From an uncultured Muribaculaceae bacterium (GTDB taxonomy: Bacteria; Bacteroidota; Bacteroidia; Bacteroidales; Muribaculaceae), in the NCBI GenBank assembly GCA_910579105.1, contig CAJTRT010000001.1:67374-131373 (forward strand): a stretch of DNA of 64,000 nt, given 5' to 3'. Positions 46,042-54,179 of this stretch are shown here, one piece after another; position 1 is the stretch's first letter; each line of letters begins with the position of its first letter. Below the pieces are notes generated by a model. The model searched no databases. It had not been told where the DNA came from and was given only the letters and a program-made list of their open reading frames with translations. A program made the position numbers and the translations under genes.

Positions 46042-47085
46042 TTAACGTGTGGTTTGTTTCTGGTCTGGGAGATATTTGTCGTAGTCAGGCATAAGCGCCT
46101 CGCAGCGGGCCACGCACTCTTCGAGCGAGCCGTAGAACTCTCCTCCGGCGGCGTTCTCGTGTCCTCCGCCGTTGAAGTGGTCGGCACACAGGGTGTTGAC
46201 GGGAAACGGCCCCTTGCTTCGGGCCGAGACTTTTATGTAGTCGGTTTCTTCGCGCAGGAAGAGCGAATATGTGACATCAGGGCAGGTCAGGGGGCGGTTC
46301 ACAAGGTCCTCCGTGTCTCCCTTCTGGTAGTGGTAGCGGTTCAGCTCCTCGCGGGTGAGGGTGATTATGGCGGCCCGGTGTTCGGGGTAGAAGGCGAGCT
46401 TCTGGTCCATGGCGTAGCCGTTGAGCCGCAGCCGGTTCACGGAGTTGTTGAAGTAGATCCGGCGGTAAAGCGCGTCCTTGTCAATGCCCCGGTCCACCAG
46501 TTCGGCCACGACCTCGTAGAGCGCCGGGTCGTTGGAGTTGTAGGAGAAGTTGCCGGTGTCGGTCATCATGCCGGTGAAGATGCACTCGGCCGCCTCGCGG
46601 TCGATCAGGTCGGAGCGTTTGAGCTGCGACAGGACGCGGTAGACCAGCATGGAGGTTGACGACACCTCGGGGTACGAGATCACCAGGTCGGGGAAGTCGG
46701 AGGGGAACAGATGGTGGTCAATCATCACTTTCGGGGCCTTTGACGCGAGCAACGCCTTGGCCACCAGGTCGACGCGCTTCGGCTCGTTGTAGTCGAGGCA
46801 GAAAATCAGGTCGGCCTCGGCCAGCAGGCGGGTAGCCTGGGCCTCGAAACGCGAGAACACCATTATCTCTTCGGCACCGGTGAGGAAGCCGAGGTATTTA
46901 GGCGGGGTGTCGGGGGTGAGCACCTTTACCCACTTCCCGGCGTTGCGCAGCGCCCGGCAGAGGCCGAGCGACGAGCCCATCGCGTCGCCGTCGGGCGACA
47001 AGTGGCAGGTAACCACTATCTTGCGGGCCGGCTGCAACATCTGTTTAAGCCGGTCTATCTTGTCAGAGCTAATCAGTTTGTCCAT
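46042..47085 (-). CDS. DHH/DHHA1 phosphoesterase (NrnA-like)
   Basis: 347 residues from the ATG at 47083-47085. Motifs of the NrnA group are TCHLSPDGDAMGSSLG (about 26-41), DYNEP, VMIDHHLFPSD (DHH at 123-125) and, near the C-terminus, NGGGHENAAGG of DHHA1. Family members degrade nanoRNA, pAp or cyclic dinucleotide products with Mn2+; which applies here is unknown. An upstream in-frame ATG at 47139 lies over the predicted -7 box (leftward TATCTTTG, 47126-47133), so 47085 is preferred. Confidence 0.92.
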   Translation of the reverse strand: MDKLISSDKIDRLKQMLQPARKIVVTCHLSPDGDAMGSSLGLCRALRNAGKWVKVLTPDTPPKYLGFLTGAEEIMVFSRFEAQATRLLAEADLIFCLDYNEPKRVDLVAKALLASKAPKVMIDHHLFPSDFPDLVISYPEVSSTSMLVYRVLSQLKRSDLIDREAAECIFTGMMTDTGNFSYNSNDPALYEVVAELVDRGIDKDALYRRIYFNNSVNRLRLNGYAMDQKLAFYPEHRAAIITLTREELNRYHYQKGDTEDLVNRPLTCPDVTYSLFLREETDYIKVSARSKGPFPVNTLCADHFNGGGHENAAGGEFYGSLEECVARCEALMPDYDKYLPDQKQTTR

Positions 47086-47125
47086 TCTTCTTCGCTGATC
47101 GCGGCAGATGGCCGCAATCAATCTG

Positions 47126-47133
47126 CAAAGATA
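47126..47133 (-). promoter_or_regulatory. -7 element of the DHH-DUF4827-glmM group
   Basis: Leftward TATCTTTG, an exact TAnnTTTG match 40 bp before the DHH gene ATG. No ideal -33 box is seen. Confidence 0.5.
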
Positions 47134-47198
47134 CGACATTGCGGGCTGATTTCCCGCTCCCCCGTCCCTTTTTCGCGTAATTTAAGTTTCGCTGGGAG

Positions 47199-47708
47199 CT
47201 ATTTCGCGGCGTCGGCCACGAGGGCGGTCCAGCCGCGGAGACGCGTCTCGGTCAGTTCGGGGTGGTTCACCTCGTCGAGAAGCAGCCCGACGGCCTCCAG
47301 GGTGCCGTCGGGCTTTGCCTTGGAGTGTTCGAATGTGTAGCCGATGGTGTCATACGGGGCTATGAATGTCGCGCCGGTATCTGCCAGGCGCTCGCGGATC
47401 TCGCCGACGCCGGAGCAGAAGGTGTCCTCCATTGTCTCGTCGCCGCAGCCGAACAGCGCGACCTTCTTGCCGCTGAGATCGAGCGCCTCGACCCCGTCGA
47501 GGAAGTCATACCAGTCTTCCTCCATGTCGCCGGCGCCCCATGTGGAGGTGCCGAATACCAGGATGTCGTAATCGCCGACGGCCGACGGCCGTGCGTCCTC
47601 GACGTTGTGTATGTCTTTTTCCGCCACGCCAAGCAGTGATGCCACGCGGCGCGCTATTTTCTCTGTCGTGCCGGTTTCGGAGCCGTAGAAAATCCCTGTT
47701 TTTTTCAT
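47199..47708 (-). CDS. fldA: Flavodoxin
   Basis: 169-residue FMN electron carrier. The phosphate-binding loop is YGSETGTTEKIA (residues 8-19) and the isoalloxazine-contact loops are STWGAGDMEEDWYDFL (about 56-71) and FGCGDETMEDTFCSGVGE. Long-chain flavodoxin size is typical. It stands between the exopolysaccharide genes and the DHH gene without obvious functional link. Confidence 0.95.
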   Translation of the reverse strand: MKKTGIFYGSETGTTEKIARRVASLLGVAEKDIHNVEDARPSAVGDYDILVFGTSTWGAGDMEEDWYDFLDGVEALDLSGKKVALFGCGDETMEDTFCSGVGEIRERLADTGATFIAPYDTIGYTFEHSKAKPDGTLEAVGLLLDEVNHPELTETRLRGWTALVADAAK

Positions 47709-47736
47709 AATGCCGATAGTTGGTCGTTATCGGTAT

Positions 47737-47780
47737 TAAAACGCCGCGCCGCCCCCGGAGGTTCATTCCGGGCGCGGCGT
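47737..47780 (-). terminator. Predicted terminator of the polysaccharide export operon
   Basis: A long GC-rich hairpin (ACGCCGCG/CGCGGCGT outer stem 47741-47748 and 47773-47780, with an inner CCCGG/CCGGG) is followed leftward by TTTTAATACC. The T-run is short, but placement after the Wzc-like gene fits. Confidence 0.6.
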
Positions 47781-47803
47781 CAGTCGTGGTGGTTATTCAC
47801 AGA

Positions 47804-50278
47804 TTATTCCTTTTTGTGGTATCCGTATCCGTAGCCGTAACCGTAGCCGTAGCGCGAGCGCAGGGGACCGAGGTGCGACTGGTCGGTGCCGTTAAGTATG
47901 ATTGCCATATTGTGATAGCGCTGGTTGTCGTAGAACTCCTGTATGTGCGGCAGGATTTCGCGCTCGAGCACCCCGGCGCGTATGACGAATATGGTCATGT
48001 CGGCGTGGCGGTTTATGATCTTGGCGTCGGCCACCACCTCGACGGGCGGGCAGTCGAGCAGCACATAGTCATACTGCTGCCTGAGGTCGTCGAGCATGGC
48101 TTTCAGCCGGGGCGAGTAAAGCAGTTCCACCGGGTTCGGGGGAAGCGCGCCGACAGGGTATATGTCGACGTACTGCTCTCCCAGATCCTTGTCTTTGAAG
48201 TTCTCGGGGTGTTTCGGCGGCTCGACGGGACGGCGCACTCTGATCTGCTCGGGAGTGGCATGGCCCGAAAGGTAGGCCGACATGCCCGTCTGCGGAAGGT
48301 TGACGAAAGTCGAGAGCGATGCCTTGCGCAGGTCGAGATCGACGATGGCGACTTTTTTGCCCTTGATTGCCAGTATGGTGGCGAGGTTCATGGTGATGAA
48401 CGTCTTGCCGGACCCGGGGTTGGCCGAGGTGACCATCAGGGTATGCGCGCCTGTGGATTCAGCGTCGACCATCAGCTCGAGGTTGGTCCTTATCACGCGG
48501 AACGCCTCGTTGATGGTGTTGCCCGAACCTTTGCGCACCATTATGACGCGTCGGTCCGTCTCCTCGGGGCGCGCGGGGCGCAGACGGTTCAGGCCCTTGC
48601 GGCGTTTGTAGCCCAGGGGAATCTCGCCGAGGAACGGCACCGAGAGGTTCTCGATGTCCTTGCGTCCGCGCACTTTCGTGTTCATTGTCTCGGCGAGCCA
48701 GATAAGGCCCATCGGCACCGCGAGGCCCATAAGGAACGCTATGAGCATAACGTTGCGCGAGTTGGGAGAGACTGGGGCGTCTGATCCGGTCGGAGGGGTT
48801 ATCACCCGGCTGTTGTAGGCGGTGAACGCCTGGTTCAGCTCGTTCTCCTCGCGCTTTTGCAGCAGGTAGAGGTAGAGGCTCTCCTTTACTTTCTGCTGTC
48901 GCTCGACGCTGAGCAGGTAGCGTGCCTGGGAAGGGTTGGCGGCCAGGCGCGACGAGGCCATTGCCTGCGAGGCTTCGGCCGCGCGCACCGAGGCATTGAG
49001 GGTGACGATGTAGTTGTCGATAGATTGCAGGATCGCCTGGCGCATGCCGGCGAGCTGGCTGTCGAGGTCGACTACGAGTGGGTTGCTGGCCGATGAGTTC
49101 TCCACCAGGTTGTTGCGGCTCAGAAGCAGCTTGTTGTACTCCGTGATCTGGCTTTCCACCGACAGGTTCTGCAGCCCGGCGTTGGCGGGGAGCACGTTGA
49201 AGGAGTTGGCGGAGTTGGTGAGGTAGTTGCGGATATACCGGGCCATGCCCAGGCGGTTGTTCAGGTCGAGCACCTCGTCGGACGCTTCCGACGCGCGGGT
49301 GAAGTAGAGCTGGGACGCCTGGGCCAAGTCGGGCACCATGTGGGTCGACTTGTAGGAGGAGATGTCGGAATCCACGCTCCCAAGCTCGTTCTCGATCACC
49401 GCCAGGCGCTCCTTGATGAATTCGGCGGTGGAGAGCGAGACGCGGTTCTTGTCGCGCACCCAGTTCTCGTTGTATACGTCAGTGACAGTGTTGAGCAGGT
49501 CCTCGGCGCGGTTTGTGTTGACGTCGCGGCAGGTGATGCTTATTATCCGGGTGTCCTCGGGTATCTCTGTGGAGAGTTCGCCGGTGTACCTGGCTACCGT
49601 CGCTTTGACAGGCGCGCGGTTGATCTTGATCGCGACAGCCTCGTCCGGCGCGGTCTCCGGCTTCACATAGGCCGGATTCGGCGATACCACCAACTTGCCG
49701 TCAGGGGTATCGACGGTGTCGATCCGTTCCAGGCTTTTCAGGCTTATGACCTTGTCGCTGGGAACTCTTTCACCTTCGGCGTCGAGTTCGGTGAATCCGG
49801 ATAAGTCCACTGACCCGTCGGGCTTGACGGTCGCGGTGAGCGACATCGCCTCGTTCTCTTTAAGCTCGGGGAAAGAGACTGTGAGCGGCAGCGAGGGGCC
49901 GTATAGCTCCCAGTCGTGGAAACGGCCGCTGACCGAATAGCCCACGTCAAGTCCCAGACGCTTCACCACCTCGTACATCACGGTGGGCGCGGTCATCGCC
50001 ACCATTTCGTTGTTGAGGTTGGAGTAGGAGCGCAGGAATCCCATATTGGAAAACTCGTTGCCGATGCTCCCTGCTCCTGCTCCGGAATCCTCGTCTTTCA
50101 GCAGTAGTTGCGTGGAGCGTTCGTAGACTTTCGGTGTGCTTAGCAGCTTGTAGCAGGCGAATCCCATGAAGACCGCCAGGGAAATGGCGAACCAGTACCA
50201 TCGCGACAGGCACATCCACAGGAAGTCCTTTATCGAGATCGACTGGTCGTTTGCCGGGTTGTTGTCCTCTTCTTTCAC
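47804..50278 (-). CDS. Wzc-like bacterial tyrosine kinase / polysaccharide co-polymerase
   Basis: 824-residue inner-membrane protein. Transmembrane helices at about 25-45 and 508-528 bracket a periplasmic Wzz domain with coiled coil (about 280-480). The cytoplasmic BY-kinase has Walker A SANPGSGKT (about 618-626), Walker A' AIVDLDLRKAS and Walker B YVLLDCPP. The last residues are a Tyr-Gly cluster of six Tyr (RYGYGYGYGYGYHKKE), the expected autophosphorylation tail. It is last in the wecA-wza-wzc set, 41 bp after the Wza-like gene. It probably controls exopolysaccharide chain length and export. Confidence 0.92.
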   Translation of the reverse strand: MKEEDNNPANDQSISIKDFLWMCLSRWYWFAISLAVFMGFACYKLLSTPKVYERSTQLLLKDEDSGAGAGSIGNEFSNMGFLRSYSNLNNEMVAMTAPTVMYEVVKRLGLDVGYSVSGRFHDWELYGPSLPLTVSFPELKENEAMSLTATVKPDGSVDLSGFTELDAEGERVPSDKVISLKSLERIDTVDTPDGKLVVSPNPAYVKPETAPDEAVAIKINRAPVKATVARYTGELSTEIPEDTRIISITCRDVNTNRAEDLLNTVTDVYNENWVRDKNRVSLSTAEFIKERLAVIENELGSVDSDISSYKSTHMVPDLAQASQLYFTRASEASDEVLDLNNRLGMARYIRNYLTNSANSFNVLPANAGLQNLSVESQITEYNKLLLSRNNLVENSSASNPLVVDLDSQLAGMRQAILQSIDNYIVTLNASVRAAEASQAMASSRLAANPSQARYLLSVERQQKVKESLYLYLLQKREENELNQAFTAYNSRVITPPTGSDAPVSPNSRNVMLIAFLMGLAVPMGLIWLAETMNTKVRGRKDIENLSVPFLGEIPLGYKRRKGLNRLRPARPEETDRRVIMVRKGSGNTINEAFRVIRTNLELMVDAESTGAHTLMVTSANPGSGKTFITMNLATILAIKGKKVAIVDLDLRKASLSTFVNLPQTGMSAYLSGHATPEQIRVRRPVEPPKHPENFKDKDLGEQYVDIYPVGALPPNPVELLYSPRLKAMLDDLRQQYDYVLLDCPPVEVVADAKIINRHADMTIFVIRAGVLEREILPHIQEFYDNQRYHNMAIILNGTDQSHLGPLRSRYGYGYGYGYGYHKKE
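47819..47851 (-). repeat. Hexanucleotide repeat encoding the Tyr-Gly tail
   Basis: Tandem near-identical TACGGN units encode alternating Tyr-Gly (six Tyr) just before the HKKE end of the BY-kinase. A change by whole hexamers would add or remove phosphorylatable Tyr without a frameshift. Confidence 0.6.
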
Positions 50279-50319
50279 GGAAATGATTTTGACCGGTTAC
50301 TTATCTGGTGATATGTTAT

Positions 50320-51150
50320 TTACTTTAAGATGAGCACGAGCACTGTCGTCAGGAACGAGGCCACTGAAATCCAGAATGACGGGGTGAGGGGGGCGTTCCC
50401 GTTGGCTGTCGTGTTGCGCTTCTTCACGTCGTTGGGTGCGACGTATATCACGTCGTTCTGCTGGAGGTAGAACACCGGCGAGTTCATCACCTGGTCGCCG
50501 TCGGTGAGGTCCAGCACATAGACCTTCTGCCGGCCGTTCTCGTTGCGCATGACTTTGACGTCGGTGCGTTTGCCGCTGATAGTCAGGTCCCCGGCGTCGG
50601 CCAGGGCGTCGAGCACCGTGTACCGGTCGCGGTCGAAGGTCACGCGCCCTGGCTTGGTCACGTCGCCCATAACGAGCACCGAGTGGTTCAGGAAGTCGAC
50701 GATCACGGTCGGGTCTTTTACGAGGTTCTGCCGGATCAGCTCGTTCTTGATGTATTCCGCTACCTCCTGGCGGCGCATCCCCCCGAGGTGGATCGTGCCG
50801 AGCACGGGGAACTGTATGTCGCCGTACGCGTCGACGACATACGACGCTACCTCGTTGGCGCTCCCGCGGGAGTTGGCAACCGTTATGCCGGGTGTCGACG
50901 CGCGCTGTTGCGGCATGTAGACGTTGAAAAGCGCCGCGAGCATCGGGTCCTTCGAGCTGACAACGATTGAAAGCCTGTCGTCGGGCTGCACCGTTATGTC
51001 TGCCGGGCTTGACATCTCGATCTGGCTTCCGTGCTTCGCGTCCTGGAAATAGGTTACGTCTTTGGGCGTGTGGCATGACTGGAACGCGAGGCACGCGGTG
51101 GCCAGGGATATGGCCGCCATGGCCTTTATGGCAGCTTTCTTTATAAGCAT
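50320..51150 (-). CDS. Wza-like polysaccharide export lipoprotein
   Basis: 276 residues. The signal has lipobox AFQSC. A Poly_export domain (about 50-130, with ITVQPDDRLSIVVSSKDP) precedes SLBB-like domains (about 150-250; VLVMGDVTKPGRVTF). A C-terminal hydrophobic helix (FWISVASFLTTVLVLIL) is consistent with an outer-membrane alpha-helical barrel. It lies between the WecA-like and Wzc-like genes (gaps of 64 and 41 bp). It would form the outer-membrane exit for the polysaccharide. Confidence 0.9.
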   Translation of the reverse strand: MLIKKAAIKAMAAISLATACLAFQSCHTPKDVTYFQDAKHGSQIEMSSPADITVQPDDRLSIVVSSKDPMLAALFNVYMPQQRASTPGITVANSRGSANEVASYVVDAYGDIQFPVLGTIHLGGMRRQEVAEYIKNELIRQNLVKDPTVIVDFLNHSVLVMGDVTKPGRVTFDRDRYTVLDALADAGDLTISGKRTDVKVMRNENGRQKVYVLDLTDGDQVMNSPVFYLQQNDVIYVAPNDVKKRNTTANGNAPLTPSFWISVASFLTTVLVLILK

Positions 51151-51214
51151 GATGTGTCGGTGGGTGTCTAAGGTGGGGTGGAATGTTATTGACTGGAACG
51201 GGGAGGGGTGGGGG

Positions 51215-52375
51215 TCAGCAGTAGCCGTCGGTTATATGCAGGCGCTTCTGCCGGGCGGTGATCGCCCGCGTCAGGAGGTAGTTGCCCGCTACCCAGAGCG
51301 CGACGTCGACCAGCAGGATCACGAACGAGTTGAGATATATCGACAGCCATAGGTCGAACGCTATGAGGGCGGACGATAGCGCGAGGATGGTGATCATCGC
51401 GGGACGCTGCCTGAAGCCTATCGCGAGCAGCTTGTGGTGGATGTGCACTTTGTCGGGGAGGAACGGGCTCTTGCCGCATATTATGCGGTGGAAGAACACG
51501 CGCACAACGTCGAGGCACGGTATGGCAAGCGGCGCGAACGCTATGACTATTATGTCGCTGTTGAAGTTTTCCATCCCGATCCCCTTTGTCATTGTGATGG
51601 CCAGGAAGGCCAGGATGATGCCTGTGGTGAGCGAGCCTGTGTCGCCCATGAATATCTTCTTGCCCATCGCGGGGTCTCCGAACACGTTGTAGTAGAAGAA
51701 CGGCACGAGGGTGCCCAGCCCGGCGAAGGCGAGGATGGCGTAGAACGGGCGGCCTATGTGGAGGAAGGCCATGCCGTAGAATGCCATGGCGATTCCGCTA
51801 AGCCCCGAAGCGAGGCCGTCGATGCCGTCGATGAGGTTGATCGCGTTGGTGATGAACACGATGAACAGCACCGTGAGCCCCCACGACATAGCCGCCGGAA
51901 GCTCGTGGATGCCCAGGAATCCCTGCAGGTTGTCGAGGCGCACTCCGGCGGCCGCTATAAGCAGCCCTGCGAGAATCTGCGCGACGAACTTGGCGCGGTA
52001 TTTCACTCCGATAAGGTCGTCGGCGATGCCCACGAGGTACATCATTATAAGCGCGCAGAGGCCGAAGCTCACTGGGAGGGTCGTCGGGCTGCACGATGCG
52101 AAATTGATGCCTTCTATGCCCTCGACGTTAACGAGGTTGCCGCTCGAAGTCATGACGATTGTCTCCACGCCGGCCAGGAGCGCCATGGCGAAGAGGATTG
52201 ACGGCATGAATGCTATGCCGCCCAGGCGCGGCACTGCCGCTTTGTGGATCTTGCGCTCATCCGGCTCGTCGAAGAGCTTTTTGCGGAATGAAATCAGCAA
52301 AATCTGCGGTATTATGATGCCGGCGAGCATAAGGCTGATCAGAAAAACACAAAATGCGTCTAAAATCCAGTGCAT
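51215..52375 (-). CDS. Undecaprenyl-phosphate GlcNAc/hexosamine-1-P transferase (WecA-like)
   Basis: 386-residue polytopic membrane enzyme of the MraY/WecA family, about eleven helices. Conserved loops are GIADDLIGVKYRAKF (Asp-Asp, Mg2+/undecaprenyl-P), FITNAINLIDGIDGLASGLS and FMGDTGSLTTG, plus a C-terminal cytoplasmic KVHIHHKLL His motif. It attaches the first sugar-1-P to undecaprenyl phosphate. It is first in the export operon; no UpxY/UpxZ-type regulators or glycosyltransferases lie next to it, so the repeat-unit genes must be elsewhere. Confidence 0.92.
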   Translation of the reverse strand: MHWILDAFCVFLISLMLAGIIIPQILLISFRKKLFDEPDERKIHKAAVPRLGGIAFMPSILFAMALLAGVETIVMTSSGNLVNVEGIEGINFASCSPTTLPVSFGLCALIMMYLVGIADDLIGVKYRAKFVAQILAGLLIAAAGVRLDNLQGFLGIHELPAAMSWGLTVLFIVFITNAINLIDGIDGLASGLSGIAMAFYGMAFLHIGRPFYAILAFAGLGTLVPFFYYNVFGDPAMGKKIFMGDTGSLTTGIILAFLAITMTKGIGMENFNSDIIVIAFAPLAIPCLDVVRVFFHRIICGKSPFLPDKVHIHHKLLAIGFRQRPAMITILALSSALIAFDLWLSIYLNSFVILLVDVALWVAGNYLLTRAITARQKRLHITDGYC

Positions 52376-52554
52376 AACGTTTGGTTTGAGAGGTTTTTAC
52401 CCCCCCCGTTAACATTTGGCTATCAGCGAATTACGCAGTGCCGGGGCGGCGCGGCGGCATTGCCGTTATCCGACGCCCCCGCTAACGGGGCTTATCTTGC
52501 GCGAAGATACGGCTTATTATTGTCATATACAAGAGGGTTTACGTTAAGAGGCTA
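52376..52554. other. Gap between wecA-like and argC-like genes
   Basis: 179 bp without an ORF. It contains TATCTTCG (leftward, at about 52511-52518), a one-mismatch -7 box that may serve the wecA-like gene with a leader of about 130 nt. CCCCGTTA/TAACGGGG arms lie about 70 bp apart. Nothing else is recognised. Confidence 0.35.
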
Positions 52555-53556
52555 TCAGAACGCCGACCCTTTCAGCGCCAGACCGGTCTTTTCCGACAGG
52601 CCGAAAAGCAGGTTCATGCAGTGGACGGCGTTTCCAGCGCCCCCTTTCAGCAGGTTGTCGATCACGGATGTTATCTCCGTCATGCCGTTCTCGTCGCGGC
52701 GTATGTGCAGCAGGCACTTGTTGGTGTTGGCCGCGTCGGCGAGTTCCGGGCGTCTTCCGATGAGGAAGGCGAAGCTGTGGTCGGCGTATGCTTCCTCGAA
52801 AACCCGGGCCAGCTCCGTCAGTGGCTGGTTGCAATCGGCCACCACCGTGACCTTGATGCCGCGGGCGGCGCTTCCGTCGCGGCTGAGCGACACCCGGGCG
52901 TTGCCCTGGAAGGTTGGCTGCACGGCTTTCATGGCCCGGGCGATCTCGGCTCCGGCGAGTTCCGCGTCGGGGCGGTTCTCGGCGGGAGCTACCGGGTCGC
53001 GCCGCGTTGACAGCTCCGCCGGGTCGCCCCCGGGGAGGGGGGCGGCTCCCTGGCAGCGCGTCGTTGACGCGAGCGAGGCGCTTATGTCGATGTCGCCGGC
53101 GAGCAGCATGTTTTTCGCGAGGGGGAAGAGCGCCAGCTCGGCGGCCATGGCGACCTCGGACGGGACTGATGCCCGCGTGGCTCCCCTGACGAGCGCCTTC
53201 CGGTTGTGCTCGGGCAGTCCGTAGACCATTTCCGAGCCTCCGTCGCGGAAAGCTCCCGTGAGGTCGATCACCCGCAGTTCCTGGAATTTCCCGGCCAGCT
53301 CCATGAATTCCCTGGCCTCCCACGGCTCGCCGCATACGAAAGCCGCGTCGAGATTCTCGATGTCGGCCTCCGAGGGGGCGCCTATGAACGCGGCGTCGGT
53401 GTCCCCCTCGAGGCCCCGGTGCACGTCGGTAAGCCTCCTGCCCGCTTCCTGCGGCGAGGAGACCCACATTATGTTTACGTCGGGATGGTTTACAAGTATC
53501 CTTATCAGCTCTCCGGCAGCCATGGTGTGGCCGCCAATGATGCCTGTCTTTATCAT
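52555..53556 (-). CDS. ArgC-like protein lacking the catalytic cysteine
   Basis: 333 residues, clearly homologous to N-acetyl-gamma-glutamyl-phosphate reductase over its length: Rossmann start (IKTGIIGGHTMAAGELIRIL), VYGLPEHNRKAL, NTNKCLLHI, VIDNLLKGGAGNAVHCMNLL and the ending GLALKGSAF. The active-site block that normally reads NPGC(F/Y) is VPSE here, with Glu134 at the Cys position. The downstream catalytic His region is also replaced by a Pro/Ala-rich stretch (about 165-200). It stands alone with its own promoter, not with arg genes. It is probably not an active ArgC; a regulatory or new role is possible. Confidence 0.85.
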   Translation of the reverse strand: MIKTGIIGGHTMAAGELIRILVNHPDVNIMWVSSPQEAGRRLTDVHRGLEGDTDAAFIGAPSEADIENLDAAFVCGEPWEAREFMELAGKFQELRVIDLTGAFRDGGSEMVYGLPEHNRKALVRGATRASVPSEVAMAAELALFPLAKNMLLAGDIDISASLASTTRCQGAAPLPGGDPAELSTRRDPVAPAENRPDAELAGAEIARAMKAVQPTFQGNARVSLSRDGSAARGIKVTVVADCNQPLTELARVFEEAYADHSFAFLIGRRPELADAANTNKCLLHIRRDENGMTEITSVIDNLLKGGAGNAVHCMNLLFGLSEKTGLALKGSAF

Positions 53557-53579
53557 CTGGTTGTTTGTTTACTGTCTGG

Positions 53580-53587
53580 CAAAATTA
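53580..53587 (-). promoter_or_regulatory. -7 element of the argC-like gene
   Basis: Leftward TAATTTTG, an exact TAnnTTTG match 23 bp before the ATG. Confidence 0.5.
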
Positions 53588-53682
53588 ACAATAAATCCGC
53601 CAACCGCCAAACGCTCCTGCCCGCGCGGGGGTGTTTTGACGGCGCTTTGGATTTTTTTTGTTGAAAAAAAGTGGCTGGAAAA

Positions 53683-53714
53683 TTTGCGCGGCTCGCGGAA
53701 ACTCCGTACCTTTG
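53683..53714 (+). promoter_or_regulatory. Promoter of tRNA-Pro
   Basis: TTTG (53683-53686), 20 bp, TACCTTTG (53707-53714): an ideal Bacteroidota promoter placed about 50 bp before the tRNA. Confidence 0.8.
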
Positions 53715-53762
53715 CATCGCTTTTGGGAAACAACCCCCGCCCAAGCCAAAGCACAACACCAT

Positions 53763-53837
53763 CGGGGTGTAGCTCAGCCCGGTTAGAGTACGCGTCTGGG
53801 GGGCGTGTGGTCGCTAGTTCGAATCTAGTCACCCCGA
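53763..53837 (+). tRNA. tRNA-Pro (GGG)
   Basis: 75-nt cloverleaf. The acceptor CGGGGTG pairs with CACCCCG, with discriminator A. The D-arm is GCTC/GAGT, the anticodon loop CTGGGGG (anticodon GGG) and the T-arm CTAG-TTCGAAT-CTAG. C1-G72 is typical of bacterial tRNA-Pro. CCA is not encoded. Own promoter and terminator. Confidence 0.93.
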
Positions 53838-53840
53838 CAA

Positions 53841-53877
53841 AAGCTATGGAGGCCATTCGGCTTCCATAGCTTTTTTT
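53841..53877 (+). terminator. Terminator of tRNA-Pro
   Basis: Stem AAGCTATGGA/TCCATAGCTT with an inner GCC/GGC pair and a run of seven T. It starts 4 bp after the tRNA. Confidence 0.9.
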
Positions 53878-53948
53878 ACATCCTTCGGCAACGCGGTGAG
53901 GCGCCGGCGCGATTCGGGATGGCTGGCAGCATCCTCCCGTCCGGATAC

Positions 53949-53983
53949 AAAAAGACGTTGTGTCAGCATTTTGACACAACGTC
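53949..53983 (-). terminator. Terminator of tRNA-Leu
   Basis: A perfect 12-bp stem GACGTTGTGTCA/TGACACAACGTC with a 6-nt loop, then TTTTT in the leftward direction. It sits just after the minus-strand tRNA-Leu. Confidence 0.92.
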
Positions 53984-53986
53984 GTG

Positions 53987-54070
53987 TAGCCGAAGTGGGA
54001 CTCGAACCCACACAGCCGCAATGGCCAAAGGATTTTAAGTCCTTCGTGTCTACCATTCCACCATTCGGCC
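53987..54070 (-). tRNA. tRNA-Leu (UAA)
   Basis: 84-nt class II tRNA with a long variable arm. The acceptor GGCCGAA pairs with TTCGGCT (G1-U72 wobble, as in other bacterial tRNA-Leu), with discriminator A. The anticodon loop is CTTAAAA (anticodon TAA) and the T-arm is GTGGG-TTCGAGT-CCCAC. It is convergent with tRNA-Pro. Confidence 0.94.
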
Positions 54071-54124
54071 ACTTTCGCGTCGACAGCGGGCAGGGCGTTC
54101 CGGCCGCCGCTGTCTGTGGCGGTG

Positions 54125-54156
54125 CAAAATTACGCCTTTTTTCCGGGGCGTACAAA
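54125..54156 (-). promoter_or_regulatory. Promoter of tRNA-Leu
   Basis: Leftward TTTG (54153-54156), 20 bp, TAATTTTG (54125-54132), ideal for Bacteroidota and about 55 bp upstream of the tRNA. Confidence 0.8.
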
Positions 54157-54179
54157 TTTTGGCATGTTTTTTCGCCAGG

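Noticed and set aside
47804..52375. Complete capsule locus
   Set aside because: Only initiation (WecA-like) and export (Wza, Wzc-like) genes are present; no glycosyltransferase, flippase, polymerase or UpxY/UpxZ-type regulator is nearby.
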